A stretch of 64,000 nucleotides of DNA from Himantopus leucocephalus (GCA_003993805.1 RSEF01000004.1:9584569-9648568); one strand, 5' to 3'; counted from the stretch's first letter, positions 51,778 through 64,000 are shown. The notes: generated by a model not told the origin, from the letters alone. A program made the numbers and translations.

Positions 51778-52098
51778 AAGGGGGCCGACAGGAGAGCTGG
51801 GGAAGGGCTTTTTACAAGGGCACGTACCGATAGGACGAGGGGGAATGGCTTCAAACTGGAAGAGGGGAGATTTAGATCAGATATTAGGTAGAAATTTATC
51901 ATTTTGAGGGTGGTGAGGCACTGGAACAGGTTGCCTGGGGAAGCTGTGGAAGCTCAATCCCTGGAAGTATTTAAGGCCAGGCTGGACGGGACGTTGAGCA
52001 ACCTGGTGTAGTGGGAGGTGTCCCTGCCCAGGGCAGGGGGGTTGGAACGGGATGATCTTCAAGGTCCCTTCCAACCTAAACCATTCTGTGATTCTATG
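51778..52098 (+). mobile_element. CR1 LINE 3' end, 5'-truncated
   Basis: This is about 320 bases from the end of a CR1 non-LTR retrotransposon in plus orientation. Recognisable blocks in order are AAGGGGGCC and ACAGGAGAGCTGGGGA, GATAGGACGAGGGGGAATGG, GAGGGTGGTGAGGCACTGGA with ACAGGTTGCC, CAAGGCCAGGCTGGA, AGGTCCCTTCCAACC, and the terminal repeat ATTCTGTG ATTCTATG at 52083-52098. That terminal 8-base repeat marks where reverse transcription starts. Most of the element, including the reverse-transcriptase coding region, is missing, as is normal for CR1 copies. By eye it is closer to the family pattern than the fragment at 61335, so it is probably younger. Minus-strand open frames at 51615-52149 are shadows. 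No protein is encoded. Confidence 0.93.
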
Positions 52099-52103
52099 TG
52101 TAC
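52096..52103. repeat. Flanking direct repeat of CR1, right copy (ATGTGTAC)
   Basis: Right copy of the eight bases at 51770-51777. It overlaps the last three bases of the CR1 terminal motif. If real it is a target-site duplication, which is not usual for CR1. Confidence 0.45.
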
Positions 52104-55100
52104 TTTTCCCCATCCACTGTTTAAATAACAACTGGAGACCTGAGGTCAAAGCCCAAAGTTGTTCGGTACTAAGATTTTCTTTTAGATAGGAGGTTTCAGT
52201 TTTATGTCTAGAGCTCAGTTAAAAGCGGGGAACCAAGAAGAAGCACTGAAGTGATCAAGAGAAAACTAGGCACTGTTATTAAAACTCTTCATTACTGCAA
52301 CACCTGTTTGCTAAAATACTGAGGTATTTTGAGGTAATACCTCAAAAACTTCAGTGGACATATGACATTCAGAGATTTTATTATGGTCCTCAAAATATTA
52401 CTATATTACTAAACTAGTTCAACTAAAAATATCCAAAGGAATAAGAAGCAGGGCTGTACAGCCTCTGTGCACTTTATTACCTTGTCAGGAGATGAAGTCA
52501 GTCTTACATAAGACCTCTGAAAAGCCAACAGTATATTTTGTAGAATATTGCAAATTTTCATAATCTCAATAGCAGGGGTCTGTGAGAAAGGATGGTCCAG
52601 CGAGTGTGGAAGTAGCCTAAGGCTTGCAATTGCCATTTCTACATCTTTTCCCAGAAACAATTTTGCGTGTGAAATTGGCAAGTGACTTACTCTCGTACCT
52701 CGGTGGTGTATACGGGGGATGGGGCTAATAGAGTTTTTGTGTCTCACAGTGAAGATAAATTATAAACGATTGTGAGGTGCTAAGATTCTACAGTAAATGT
52801 GTGTGAAGTGTGAAATCTACCCAGACAGGGCTAGTTAATGTTATTTTAATAATATCAAACCAGGATCCTTCACTATCAAAGCAGGCTGAAGCTGCATATA
52901 ATTATCTTACTGAGGTATCACTGATTGCTGTTGTTTCAATTATGTAGTGCTTTACATTGCCAACACATTTACATTAACTTTATTTTGCCAGAAAAAGTTC
53001 TACTGAATTATGGCAGGCTGAGTTGCTCATGATTTTTGTAGACATTAAAAAAAGTTTTGCTGCTTTTGAACTTAAGGACAATGAAAAAGAACAACACTTT
53101 TTATGTGTACATAGATATATATAGTGACATTTTAAGCAATAGAGAAAGTTTTCTCAATAAAGTTTTTTTAAGGAGCTCCAGGGATCCAGGAATTACATGT
53201 TATCTTACTGAATGGTGCAGGTCCTACATACATTGTTCAAGATAAAATTTCCTTCCTCTGCCTCCCCCTGGAGCAGATGCTTTCAGTGTTTTCTTTCTTT
53301 GTTTTGTTGTGGATTTATTATTATTATTTCACTCAGCTGCCAAGGCTTTGCTTGTGTGAAGACTGGAACTTGCCCTTTTTTTATCAGACTTTTTTTTTTC
53401 TAATTTAAGAGACAAGAAGATACCAAACTAAATGGGACCTCAGAAAAATCCTATTTTTTTAAATAGAGAAGAATGGAGTTTATTCTCTTATGATTTCTGC
53501 TAAGCAAAAATTGCATGCTAGCATGACTCGCTCTCAGCATCCATGGAGTTAAATCATGAAACCAAGCAGAAATGGAAGGAGGGCATGCAGAAGAAACTGT
53601 GAAAGTGTAAATGGCAGATGGAAGCTCAGTTCCCTTGGAACGTGATCTCCATATCTCACCCAATATCTTTCATTTTTTAGTGCCGTGTTTTATAGAGTCA
53701 ATAGGAGATAGCCATGTGAGTAACAAAAATCCATTGGGAGTGAAAGGTGGCGTGAGTTAAAGTTAAAGCTTTATTTTTCTGCTGTCTGCGTGGCAAATCT
53801 GCTCTTCACTCTGTAGAGGTGTATGCATCAGCATCTGAGGAGCGTGTCAGGTGTTTTGGATGATAAGTCCTGCTGTCTCCAGCACGCAGCTTGGTTGGTT
53901 TTGAAATCTGAAGAACAGTAGTTGGGATCCCCTTTTATTTATAAATTATTTAATCAGAAGAAAGCTCGGTGCAATGACGTTTAGCACTTACTGTAAACAT
54001 TTGTGTGAAAAACAAGACCTGGTGTTAAACAAGTTGCTGGACTTATGACATCTCTTCGGTCTTTTGCTTCTGACACGCATGGCATACTTAGACTACTATA
54101 ATATTCTGTATAAAATGTTATATATGATACTTGAGTCAAGTATCAGAGGACACTTGGTGGTTCTAAACCCCAGTAAATTAATTCACCTTGCAATCCCTTT
54201 TAGGCAGAAAAGCAGGAAGTGATATTTAAGTAGATTTTAAAATAGCAGCAGTATTTTTCCTCATATTATTGCCTTACACTGTGTGTCAGATACGATAAAG
54301 AGAGAAACATGTTGTCTGTTTGTGAATATGGCAATATCTTTGAACAAATCCAGATAACTTCCAAGCTGACAAGTAAGATAGACAAATGTCAAAACCTAAT
54401 ACGCATTAGACTAGCAGGAAAATGTCATATTCTGCTCATTTCCACATCACAGATTTTACTATATGCTTACTTATTAGGAAAGCATCAGGTATATTCGGGG
54501 ATTTTGACAGAAAAGTTTAGAGCAGATGGATGGATTAAATTTGTCAAGTGAACTTCTCCCATTTTAATTTGCTGCTATTCAGCCTACGAGAAGGGCAAGG
54601 TGAATTTATTTTGCTTTTTCTATGTGGAAGAAAATTAAAGACTAAGACAAAGGTTATTTAATTAACTGCATAATTCTTAGTAATAAAACAATCAAATGCT
54701 GAACAAGATAGCACAAAACGGTGCTATGTCTTGAGAATAATTCAAATGAAAAATTCACATTTTTTAAGGTTTGAAACTATATAATAACATCTATTGAAAG
54801 TAACATTGTTACTTTACTTTATAGCCTATTTATAAATATTATTGTATTACCTTTCTAAAACAAATAAAAATGTTTATAGAAGAAGTATATTTATAATCAC
54901 AAAAAAAAGCATATATTTCAACTCAGGAATATCCTTGCTTGTGTTTAGTCTTGGATTATTTCCAGATAAGCCATAGAGACTGCTCCATCACTTTTCCACA
55001 AACCTTGCTGCATTCTATGATGATCTTGAATTTTCAGCTGACTTCAGTTAATATTGGAATATGTTCCACAGCAAAAAAAAATAAGTAGTTCTTGAAACCC

Positions 55101-57451
55101 TGAGAATAGTTTTGCAACAGAATTCTGCTATTCTTTTTTTTGGTATTTGTGAGACAGCTTTGTAATGAAACATGCAAATCACTCAAATGTATTCTGCATT
55201 TCTTGCAATTTTTATGGAAAATATTTATCTTTCCCATATATCACCTGGAAGTAATTACTAATCTTTCAGTCAAAAATATGAGTGTTTTCAATCAAATTCG
55301 GTTTTTCCTTAAAATGATGATGGATTTTCACACCAATATGATAACAATTGTACACTCAGGTTCCAAACAGACGTTTTCCCACATTAGTGTGTTTTGCAGC
55401 ATTCAATTGTTTTCTGTGATTGTTTAAAGCAATTTGTTAAAATCATCCGGAAATGTGATGGTAACCCTTTGTAAACTTATTTGCAGAACAGAGTATGTTT
55501 TGCATTTTGTAAAACTGCACATGAAGCTTTTAAAAACGACTCCGGCTTGGTTTTGATTGTGAAATATCTTTTTCATAGGTACTCACTTATGTAACCCGTA
55601 TAATGTAAAATGGATTTCACAAGTAAAATGAAATACATCAAAGAGACCAGCTCAGAATTTTATTAATTCATGTAGAGTTTGAATAGTGTTTGTTTGATAA
55701 ATCCTCAGCTGTAGATTGAATGTTTGTTTCTTTGTGGATTACCATTTAGTTTAGATAGCCATATAATTTAAATTAAATTTCATGATCCAGTCATCTGTAT
55801 TCACAAAGAAGAAGGTCTGCAAGCCAGACAAAGAATATCAGGCCATAGTATTTTGTGCTACGACTGACAAAGAAACCACTTAGCACAGCCACTCTGTCAA
55901 ACCACATTCAGAGAGTACATTCACGGATTTCCCCAAGGTTATCTCTGTTTACAGGCATCGGAGAACAATGCAGCCTTTAAAAATAAAATAAAAAAAATAA
56001 TAATCTATGATTACTTCTATTGCAAAATTAAAGATGATGAATTTGAAAGAAAAGAATTAAGCATGTTATATGCTATGACAAGTCCTTTCATTCCCCTTTA
56101 CCCATTAGGAGGGTACATAGAAGCAGTCAGTTAAATTAAAGCCTAATAAAAGTCAGAAAACACTGAACTCTTGCATGACTTATGGAAAAACCTTTCATCA
56201 AAGAAAACATCGTGACCATATATGTAAAATACATCTCAGAAAGCAAATAAGCACATGAGGTGATTATTTGTGAAACAAAAGCGTATGCGAAGCTCTCTTA
56301 TCCATTTTTTTTTTTAATCATGGATTTGGATGTTACTTAGCATTGTATCCTGTAGTCTTCTGTAATTGATCTTTGCCACTCTTTTTGTACTGTCATTCTG
56401 TTCCTTAGATGCATCTACATTCTGACTGTACGAGAACTGTAAATGACCTTAGATTTCAAGAATAGCTATATTGATATGAAGGGCATAAAGACAAACTGGG
56501 CCAGTTTTGGAGTGGTATTGAATGGAGCATTGTTCAGGGACAAGGCTTGCCATAGTATTACTGCGAAGGCTACGCTGTCCTCCATCTTAAATGTATGAAC
56601 AGGAGAATTTGAAGGCATTAAGGAATTCCTGCTGCCATTGCTGTGAACGTGTCTGGATTAAGGATAGTTGGAGACAGCAGGCTACAACTCTGGGCTTTTA
56701 CCCACCCAAATCCGTCGCCATACACCTTAGTGAGCTGTAACTGCAGGGTGAACAACCAGTTAGAAATTTGTTTGAACTGACCAAGAATTAAAGGGGGGGG
56801 GGGAGTGTAAGGGAAATGGAAAATAATTGCAGTTTTTTTTTGCGGATGTGTATCGGTTTGAAGGCGCTCTTGCCAGCACTACATTTGTGATCAAACTGTG
56901 AAATGAATGAAGTCCCTGTGGCCCCGGAGTAGAGAAGCCGGTGCTCCAGGCTGTGGCCACATCAGAGGAGCAGGGTCAGGCATTCGGCAGTCACTGAGTT
57001 GTCCCCAAAGAGCCACTTCAACTTTCTACTGAGTGAGAGAGACCAACTCTATTAGTGAAGGCAAAGTCTGGAGGAAAAGACAACTTCTAGTCCTCGCTTC
57101 AAGTAAAGCAGAGTAGGGATTTAAGCCCAGACATCGCAGATGAATGTTCTCACAGCCGAACCTTCTGGCTGTTCATGATGAGCTTCTCCTTCCCTGTTTC
57201 TGCAACAATCTCCGTTTCATTCTGACAACATCTAAAAACTTCAGTTTTGTTCCTATGATGGAATTCTTGTTTTGCAGCCAAAATATGTTCCATTTATTAA
57301 GATTACCAGATTTTGAAAGCAGAGGTGATACGTTACACTCATCTCTGATACAATTCTAATTGATAGTTATCTGAGTGAGATGCAGCAAGGTATATGTTTT
57401 CAATCCAAAAAGATGGTCGATACCAACTTCTGTCTTTGGATTTTTTATTGC
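52104..57451. other. Non-genic AT-rich DNA
   Basis: No gene is supported. At 54797-54815 there is a perfect 8-bp inverted repeat around ATT (AAAGTAAC, ATT, GTTACTTT), which contains a SOX-like CATTGTT. 54740-54900 is extremely AT-rich. A G-run lies at about 56793-56802. 56860-57130 is less AT-rich and unassigned. Open frames are short and without recognisable domains. Confidence 0.65.
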
Positions 57452-57505
57452 CTTTTTTTTGTTTGGTTTTTTTTTTTGTTTTTTTTTTTTTTTTTTTAGC
57501 ACTGN
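57452..57505. repeat. T-rich tract with a nearby N
   Basis: Poly-T interrupted by single or double Gs runs from 57452 to 57497 and is followed by AGCACTG and an N at 57505. It is a simple repeat with no retroposed body attached. The N lies seven bases past the homopolymer and is not flanked by a duplication, unlike those at 4651, 11325 and 13224. Confidence 0.8.
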
Positions 57506-59283
57506 AAGAAAGATTTTAAAATGATACCAGAATGTACATACAAGGAGTGCCCCTAATGTGCAGCAATTGCTAATGGGCGTTCAGTCCTCAAAACCACATC
57601 AAAACTAGTTGAAATAATTTATCTCCAGCATGTATTACGTGGCCATTTCAACACCCTTCAAACCCACTTCTATTGTATTGCAGTACAGATATATCCTGAA
57701 TTGACTAAAGTTCTGTCAGCTGCCACTGTAGTGGAAGTTAAGACATACAAAACTTGTTGAAGTTACAGTAAGGGCATTCTGAAGTACGGGGAGGGACTTA
57801 GTTAAAATGATGATATTGTTATATAAGAAAATGGTTATGCAGAACAGAAATCACCCTCCAAAATTTGAAATACAAAGTCTTAACTGGACAAGGTCAGTGT
57901 TATTTGTGACAAATTGCAGTTCACTGCAAGACTGTTGTAAGATTGTATAATGGTATATGCTGCAAGTGTAATTGGTAAATAAAAACTTCATGTGTTTGTT
58001 AAGGATGCAATGTTAATAGGAAGAGAGGCATTCTTCAATGTCAGACAGTCATCAGTGGAAGGGGGTCACTTGGACAACCTCTCAGATGAAGTAATTTTTG
58101 ACGTTTTCTGTTCCTTTGGCAGTTTTTACATTTTGTATTTTTACATTATAATTCAGTATTACGTGTCAGAAGACATGCTCAGAAGTAAACTTTTGCTTAA
58201 AAGTGAAAAGTAAAAATGTGCTAATAGTGATATGTTTCCATTAAAAAAAACCCCCAGCTATACCAATTAGCAATTTCTGATAGAAAATTGCTCTTTTCTT
58301 CATGGGGTAGATCTGTGTAATGTTACAGCTCTGTTTGGATTTGACTCATTTACTTTTCACTAGTGTGCTGTCAACTAAAAGACCGTGTGTAATACTCTTC
58401 TCTATATTATTATGGGGTTTTCCTTCTATTACACTGTGTGGGAAAATTTTTGAGGATCTTGTACCCTGTGCTTGGAAGGTGCCACAGTCTGAATGCAAAA
58501 TTGGTGTTCAGTGTATGGGACATTGATAGATATAAGAGGAGATAAAAGGTTTCAACCAAACGACTGCAGATTGTGCCTAGCCTAGGTGCTGGAGACACAA
58601 AAAAGGTGCAAATCCAAATAAATTTTCTGCCTACTTCTATCAGCCACTTCTGTAATCCCTGTAATATAGAGCAGATAGAAGGAAGATTGGATGCATAAAT
58701 TGGTTAGTGGCAGCTTTTTAACTGTGTTGTACAGTAAACCAAGCAGGCATTAGTTCTTGGGACTGGTTTGCAATTGATTTCCTCTCTGACTAAAAGCTAT
58801 TTGCTATTTCAATATGTTTTTCCATTACTGACTTCTCAATTTTATTTTTCACAGAACTTCTGGAAAGGAACTTTTTTTTTTTTTTTTTTTTTTTAAATGA
58901 GGAATAGAACAAGTTCTTAAGGCATCTCAAAAAATATCACTGGCAGGAAATGGACAGGTGAAAACCAGCTTGTTATTTTAGGATTCAATGAGTTTGTGTT
59001 TGAATTCCCTGCTTTCCATAAGATGTTGGATCTTGTAGTGTGCTCTTAGATCAACTCCGAAGTTAAGATGGGCTGGGGAAGTCTGGCTGGTCTGGAAAAT
59101 GAAGAGCTATAATATACCATACAACACAATATAAATACATGGAGCATAAGTGCTGAAAGAAGGCAGCTATTTAAATTATGATGCTACACTTTTGGGACAA
59201 GATTAATCAATGAATGTGGCATAGTATTGATTATACTGTCAGAAAAAAAACACTTTTTAGTAAAGGACCTGCTATTTCTATGG
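57506..59283. other. Non-genic DNA with a 23-base T-run
   Basis: No gene is supported. A T-run occupies 58872-58894. Small open frames at 57992-58213 and 58320-58598, on both strands, have no recognisable content. Confidence 0.65.
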
Positions 59284-59385
59284 TTTTTTTTTTCTTCCTC
59301 TCTTCTCCTCTCTTCTCCTCTTTTTTTGTTTTCTTTTTCCTTTTCTTTTTCCTTTTCTTTTTCCTTTTCTTTTTCCTTTTCTTTT
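59284..59385. repeat. Polypyrimidine tract with a 12-bp minisatellite
   Basis: The plus strand is pure pyrimidine except for one G at 59328. Inside it are two perfect copies of TCTTCTCCTC (59301-59320). Then come four perfect copies of TTTTCTTTTTCC and a nine-base partial copy (59329-59385). The perfect copies suggest recent expansion. Tracts like this can form triplex (H-DNA) and often vary in length between individuals. The serine- and phenylalanine-rich open frame through it is a by-product. Confidence 0.95.
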
Positions 59386-61334
59386 ATGATTAGGCTACAA
59401 CACCATAAGTTTCCCGATTCTGAATGACTATTTATGACTTTTAATGGAGTTAGACAGAGACTGGATTCCTCCTAGTGTACTCTGAGTACTGATAGGCAGT
59501 TACCCTTTCCAGTACTCTGTCCTATCTAAATTATAAGTCCTTGCCTGTTTTGAAGAACTTGTTTAACATGCTTATGAGAACACCATGAAAAATAGCAATG
59601 ATACTTTTACACTCTGTTTCTTCCTCAAAGAAAGTTTCAGGGGAAAACTTAAAAATACTGGTTAGCAGAAAAGAAATTTTGGGACTGGTAGGGTCTACCT
59701 GTAAATTTAAATTTTGTAAGTGTTGCCCTGATATATTTGATTCTTACCTTTGGCTGTATAAAGTAAAAGCTCATTTTTTAGGTAACACGTTTTTAAGGTA
59801 ATAACACTGTCATCTCCATGCTCACCTACTGACCTTATACCACCTGAGAAACTTAAGTGGTGTTCCCTTTACAAAAAAAGTATGTGTTAATATCATTAAT
59901 ATATTTTTGAACTGAACTATTAAATGCTAGAATTATGTCCGTTTGCAAAATGTAGCGCTCTTCCTATCCTTTTAATTGGAAAAATAATTTGAGGAATATA
60001 TAGGTTTATAATTTTAGCCTCATTATTAGCACAACAGCAGATCTCAAACTCAAGTTGTGAGAATTTATTCCCTGAGAACTCTTTCATTAAGGTTACTTAC
60101 CTCTTTGTATCCTGAGATTGCAGGTGTAATTTTTTGGTCACAGTTTACTGTGTGTACATGTTACATTTTAAGTATAATTATTATATGTATATTATATATA
60201 ATTATTATCCTTTTAATTATAAAAAGGATGAATTAATTTGAGTTTTCAGCTTGAGAGATGATACTAAAATCTTGCAAGCCTTCTAATCTAATTCTCTTGA
60301 AGTAGGTCAGAAATCTTTTTCAAAATATCTATTCTCCTGAAGATCCAGTGCTCTTTAGATCTTACCTACAGTTCTAGTTTAATCCATCAATGTTGTGCAT
60401 GATTTTATATTGATTTCATGCTTTAGAACTCTTAAGGCTCCGTTTCAGATCTGTTTTGAAAAGGACAAGGCTCAAATGTGACGGGATACCCTTTCTGTGC
60501 TTCTATTTCAGAAAGAAAGAAAGAACTTGGACAAATAGAGGACTCCAGTCTACTGCAATCTAGATTGTGTGAGTAGCTGCTCTTTTATGCATCATTTCAC
60601 TCCCTCAGAATCAGAAACAGAAGAGATTAAATCATGAGCTACTTATGTTCTTAATGATACCATGTGTATGTGGCTTGCCAATGATCACCTGAGATGGAGC
60701 AATGTCCACAGGATTTCAAAAAGGTAATTTCAGATTGATTCCCGTCTCGTTACTTCAGAGTGAGGTTTTTTTTTTTTTTTAAAAAAAAAAAAGAGAAAGG
60801 AAAAAAGAGAGAGAGATTTGACCATTAGCCTGTCCACCTTTGGCTGAAAATGTCGAGGAAATTAAGTTAATGTTTTGGACTTAATCATCATTTCTAAATA
60901 GTTCTGTATTTTTGAACAATTGTATACTAGGTTCTAAAGTCAAGAAAATCTGTTCCTTACTGATTTTTCATGGCTTTGTTTGTTTACTTTCTAAATTAGA
61001 GGTACTAATATAGATTTCAATCACATTTTGGTATTGATTCTTTTTAACGAAGAATGAAGATTTACAGCAAATACCTCAGGAAGGCAAAGGATTACTTGTC
61101 TACTGAAACTGTGCCAGTGTGTAATGTAGTCTTCTTAACGTTAAAATGAAAAGTGATGATCCCTTCTAGAGATTCCTTAATCTGCTTGAGAGGTGAGGGT
61201 TCCCTTTAGAATTCTCTGAAATCTACAACTATTTTGGAGCATTGGGTTTGAACCTGTATTAAATGCTTGTCACACCAGCAGTTATTTGCCAAAGGACGTT
61301 GTTTCATATGACGTACAGGAGGGTTCACAGAAGT
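59386..61334. other. Non-genic AT-rich DNA with palindromic AT tracts
   Basis: No gene is supported. ATAATTATTAT occurs twice (60174-60184 and 60198-60208). It is followed by an inverted repeat ATCCTTTT/AAAAGGAT (60207-60214 and 60222-60229). At 60766-60792, T15 is followed directly by A12 and then a purine-rich GA tract to about 60816. Confidence 0.7.
60766..60816. repeat. T15-A12 and purine-rich tract
   Basis: Fifteen Ts are followed without a break by twelve As, making a self-complementary AT palindrome. GAGAAAGGAAAAAAGAGAGA then follows. It is a simple-sequence feature prone to slippage and hairpin formation, and the assembled length may not be exact. No transposon body is visible on either side. 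Confidence 0.85.
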
Positions 61335-61425
61335 GTTGAGCTAGAATGGTCTTGAAAACAGTATCTAGTCTGTCAGAGCCAGACGGTAGGAGGATCAATT
61401 ATATCTAAATAATTTCTGACAGAAG
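61335..61425 (-). mobile_element. Ancient CR1 remnant (minus orientation)
   Basis: The plus strand reads TTGAGCTAGAATGGTCTTG, GTATCTAGTCTGTCAGAG, then AGGATCAATTATATCTAAAT and AATTTCTGACAG, in that order. These match, with clear decay, the antisense of the 3' part of old CR1 subfamilies shared by birds, turtles and crocodilians: a 'ctagtcc' block, then 'aggatcaattatatctagacc', then 'ttcctgacag'. The terminal octamer repeat at the 3' end is not recognisable and the 5' part is missing. It is a short, old fragment without coding capacity. The identification rests on remembered family patterns, not on an alignment. Confidence 0.65.
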
Positions 61426-64000
61426 TAACTATACTGTTATGCAAAAATGGCAACTGAAATGTTATAGGATTTTTTTTTTTCCCCTACATAACTTATTCCA
61501 AAGTTTACCTGTGCTCAAAACTAGCAAGGTTTCCCTAAAATCTAACCCTGGTGCAAATAAAGCTGATTATATGCAGTCTTAATAAGGTAGGTATATGGTA
61601 CAATTGGTCACAGACGTCTTACTGAGGGCATTTTAAATACTGGAAGATTGTTACTATGCTTTTATGTTCTTGATCAAAAAGCCTGAAGTTCTTTCATCAT
61701 TTTCATGGTGGATACAACTTAAACTTTTCCTGTTGTCTGCTTGTCCTTCTTAAACTTTCTTAAGTTAACCCATTCAGTGAGAATGTGTTTATCTAAGAAT
61801 AAGGACAAAAGTTTACCTGAGGATAAACCCATAATAGTGAGTAGACGATAAACAATTTCTTCTTGATAAAACATTGTCAAGGTGTGTACAAACTGTTTAA
61901 TAGATTGTTCTGGTATCTTTCCTCAAATTCGTTCTCTCAGTTGGATTGCAGTTTCCTGATACTTCTATTCTGCCATTTTACTCGATACCATGTTTGACCT
62001 TCCCCAGTTGTCTTACCCGACTCTCTGAGAAAGATCAACCCACTCTTTAAAATTCATTTAGCTGCTTCTTTGTAATGAACTTGCTCACTTCTTACAAACT
62101 TGTTTGTCATTGATTCTGAATATATTCGGTTACTTTGTTTTATATGCCTTGGTAAATCATCACAGAAAATTGTTTGAGATAACATCTATGTTCCGTTTCG
62201 CCCCAAGTACCATTATAGGAAGTTCTCAGTAATCTTGTTGTGTTAGAAAAATGTTATTCTGCTTTTTAGCACAGAAAAGTGTGAGGTTTAACACTGCTCC
62301 ATTACACAAATCCCAGGTCCCATAATCCTTTTGTCAACCTGCTTATAGAACAGATAGGGCAGTTGCCAACGCAGTAGATCAAAGGATTACATATTTAATC
62401 TTTCAGAGGCTTTGGTCCTTAGGATCTACAGTCAAATGATGAAGTCACTTACTTTTGCTTTGAATGGCGAGTTCCTTAATTTTGAATGTCAGGAGATGTA
62501 GTCTGGAGAACAGATGAGAAATAACAGTTAGGCATAAAACAAGGACATGCTTAATATATGTAAGCTTTTTTCAGGTAGCTCACAGAAGCAAGACAGGGGA
62601 CAGCTTTGCGTCTCTCTGCGATACATGAAGATGAAATTAAAAACAGATTATATACAGGTCATGAATTACTTGTCCAGCAATTAAAAAAAACAAAAGGCTG
62701 TATACGCTCTTGGTGTCTGTGCTTTTCTGATAAACTCAGTTTTGTCATTCCTAATTTATACAGATTTAGTGATAAAAGAATGTCTCAAAAGCTACTTAAT
62801 GTCTGTTCTACAGCCTTTACATTTTTTGTGTGTGAATTTCGTGTGTGTCTGAACACACACGAGATGAACATTTTTATTTTTAATGTTCACATGACAAAGC
62901 TGTTCGGTTCTTGTCTTTTTCATGGTAAAGCACGCTCTTCTGGAATGAGAGGAAAAAACAAAGTGAAAGAAACTAGTTACGGGTATAGCAATTTACATAC
63001 CAAAATGCACCTGAAGCCTCCGCTGAAGCATCTGTAGTTGCTGAAATGGGCTGCAGTTGCATCTGGGCAGGAAAGGGCACGAGGGCATAAGCAGAGGAAG
63101 TGCAGTGTGAGGTTTGTTTCCACACTGCTGTATGCCTTATAGTGGCTGATAATATCGAAGCCCATGGGAATGATATATAAATTCCTTATGTCAGGTTAAT
63201 AGGGGTAGAAGGATCTGCAAGTCTCTAGTGAACTGATCCTGTTTACAACTGGGTTCTAATGGATGCATGTACTCACTTATTCATTCCTCTAGGGAGATAA
63301 AATAACATAAATAAAAAATCCTAACCCTGTAGCATTCTTGAAACCTAATTTACCTGAGGAAATAAGCTCTTCTGGTCAGTAAATATGGATATTCATTAGC
63401 ACTTAGCTAACCGAGTTGATTTATGAAACTGGGGAAAAAAAAAAAGCGAAACACAAAAGCAGAGCTAATTTAATGACATCTCTATTGGCATTGAGTATTT
63501 TCAGTCTGCACATGGGCAGATGTTACGAGAGTCTACCAAACCACTGCTGAGAATCAGTTCAGTTCCTGAAAATTTCCATCTCATTAAATTTCTATGTATG
63601 GCAAGCAATTTCTTCACTGTAGATAATAATTTTATTAACGCAGCTATTAGCACTACAGACTCTGACAAGGAAAGCGGAGTGTTAAAGAACATTTTCTAAA
63701 AATAAGCAAATTAACATATGTTATAATAAACTCATAACTAACCCTTTTAAAACATGAGAAAAAGGAAAAAAGGACCCCAAATTAAAATAATCAAAATGAA
63801 ATAAAGAAATAAAAGATTTAACTAGAAAAACCCCAAGCTTTTTACGATGGCAATAAGATTTGCCTGCAACTCATTATGAACCTCAAAAGTTTCATGAGAT
63901 TTGGTACCAATAATCTGTAGCTCAATAATATATCCTGTAGGTACATTATTCTTTTTCACCATTCTTCTGAATTCCGTATACATTTTTCTCCTGTGTAAAA
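61426..64000. other. Non-genic AT-rich DNA to the window end
   Basis: No gene is supported. The plus frame at 62606-63037 (143 codons) has no recognisable domain. GTGTGTGTCTGAACACACAC near 62839-62858 is a small palindromic TG/CA tract. The stretch at about 63690-63830 is A-rich. Confidence 0.65.

Noticed and set aside
62606..63037. 143-codon plus-strand open frame as a gene
   Set aside because: No domain, signal or conserved motif that I recognise, and no other exon nearby that could join it.

Overview
This window reads as vertebrate nuclear DNA from a bird, most likely a neoavian. The evidence is the repeats: three CR1 LINE fragments of avian type and two LTR ends of the avian ERVL type that starts TGTGCTGG on its sense strand. 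No bacterial features are present: no operons, no long open frames, no RNA genes and no CRISPR array.

I found no protein-coding gene, no exon with convincing splice sites and coding content, and no tRNA, rRNA or recognisable small RNA. The longest open frames (about 120-164 codons, for example at 10231-10725, 15436-15891, 32717-33172 and 62606-63037) have no recognisable domain, unremarkable composition and no conserved context. They look like chance frames in AT-rich DNA. The window is best described as an intergenic stretch or the inside of a very large intron; the sequence does not decide which.

Layout. 1-19259 is unique AT-rich DNA with three single-N joins (4651, 11325, 13224), each flanked by duplicated sequence. 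19260-20075 is a composite: the 3' end of an ERVL-type LTR, a 100-N gap, then a decayed reverse-transcriptase fragment of a CR1 element on the minus strand. 20076-44303 is unique DNA with a weak LTR-like stretch near 25070-25470 and a 7-N gap at 32321. 44309-44620 is a solo ERVL-type LTR with a 5-bp target duplication. 51778-52098 is a CR1 3' end on the plus strand, flanked by an 8-bp direct repeat. 59284-59385 is a polypyrimidine minisatellite. About 61335-61425 is an ancient CR1 remnant. The remaining DNA is unique, with short microsatellites and homopolymers, several of which sit at assembly Ns.

No set of genes works together here, and I did not find a new biological system. The points most worth checking are the assembly joins that mimic tandem duplications, the centrally deleted solo LTR, the LTR/gap/CR1 composite, the CR1 flanking repeat, and four stretches that look like conserved non-coding elements but need alignment to prove.
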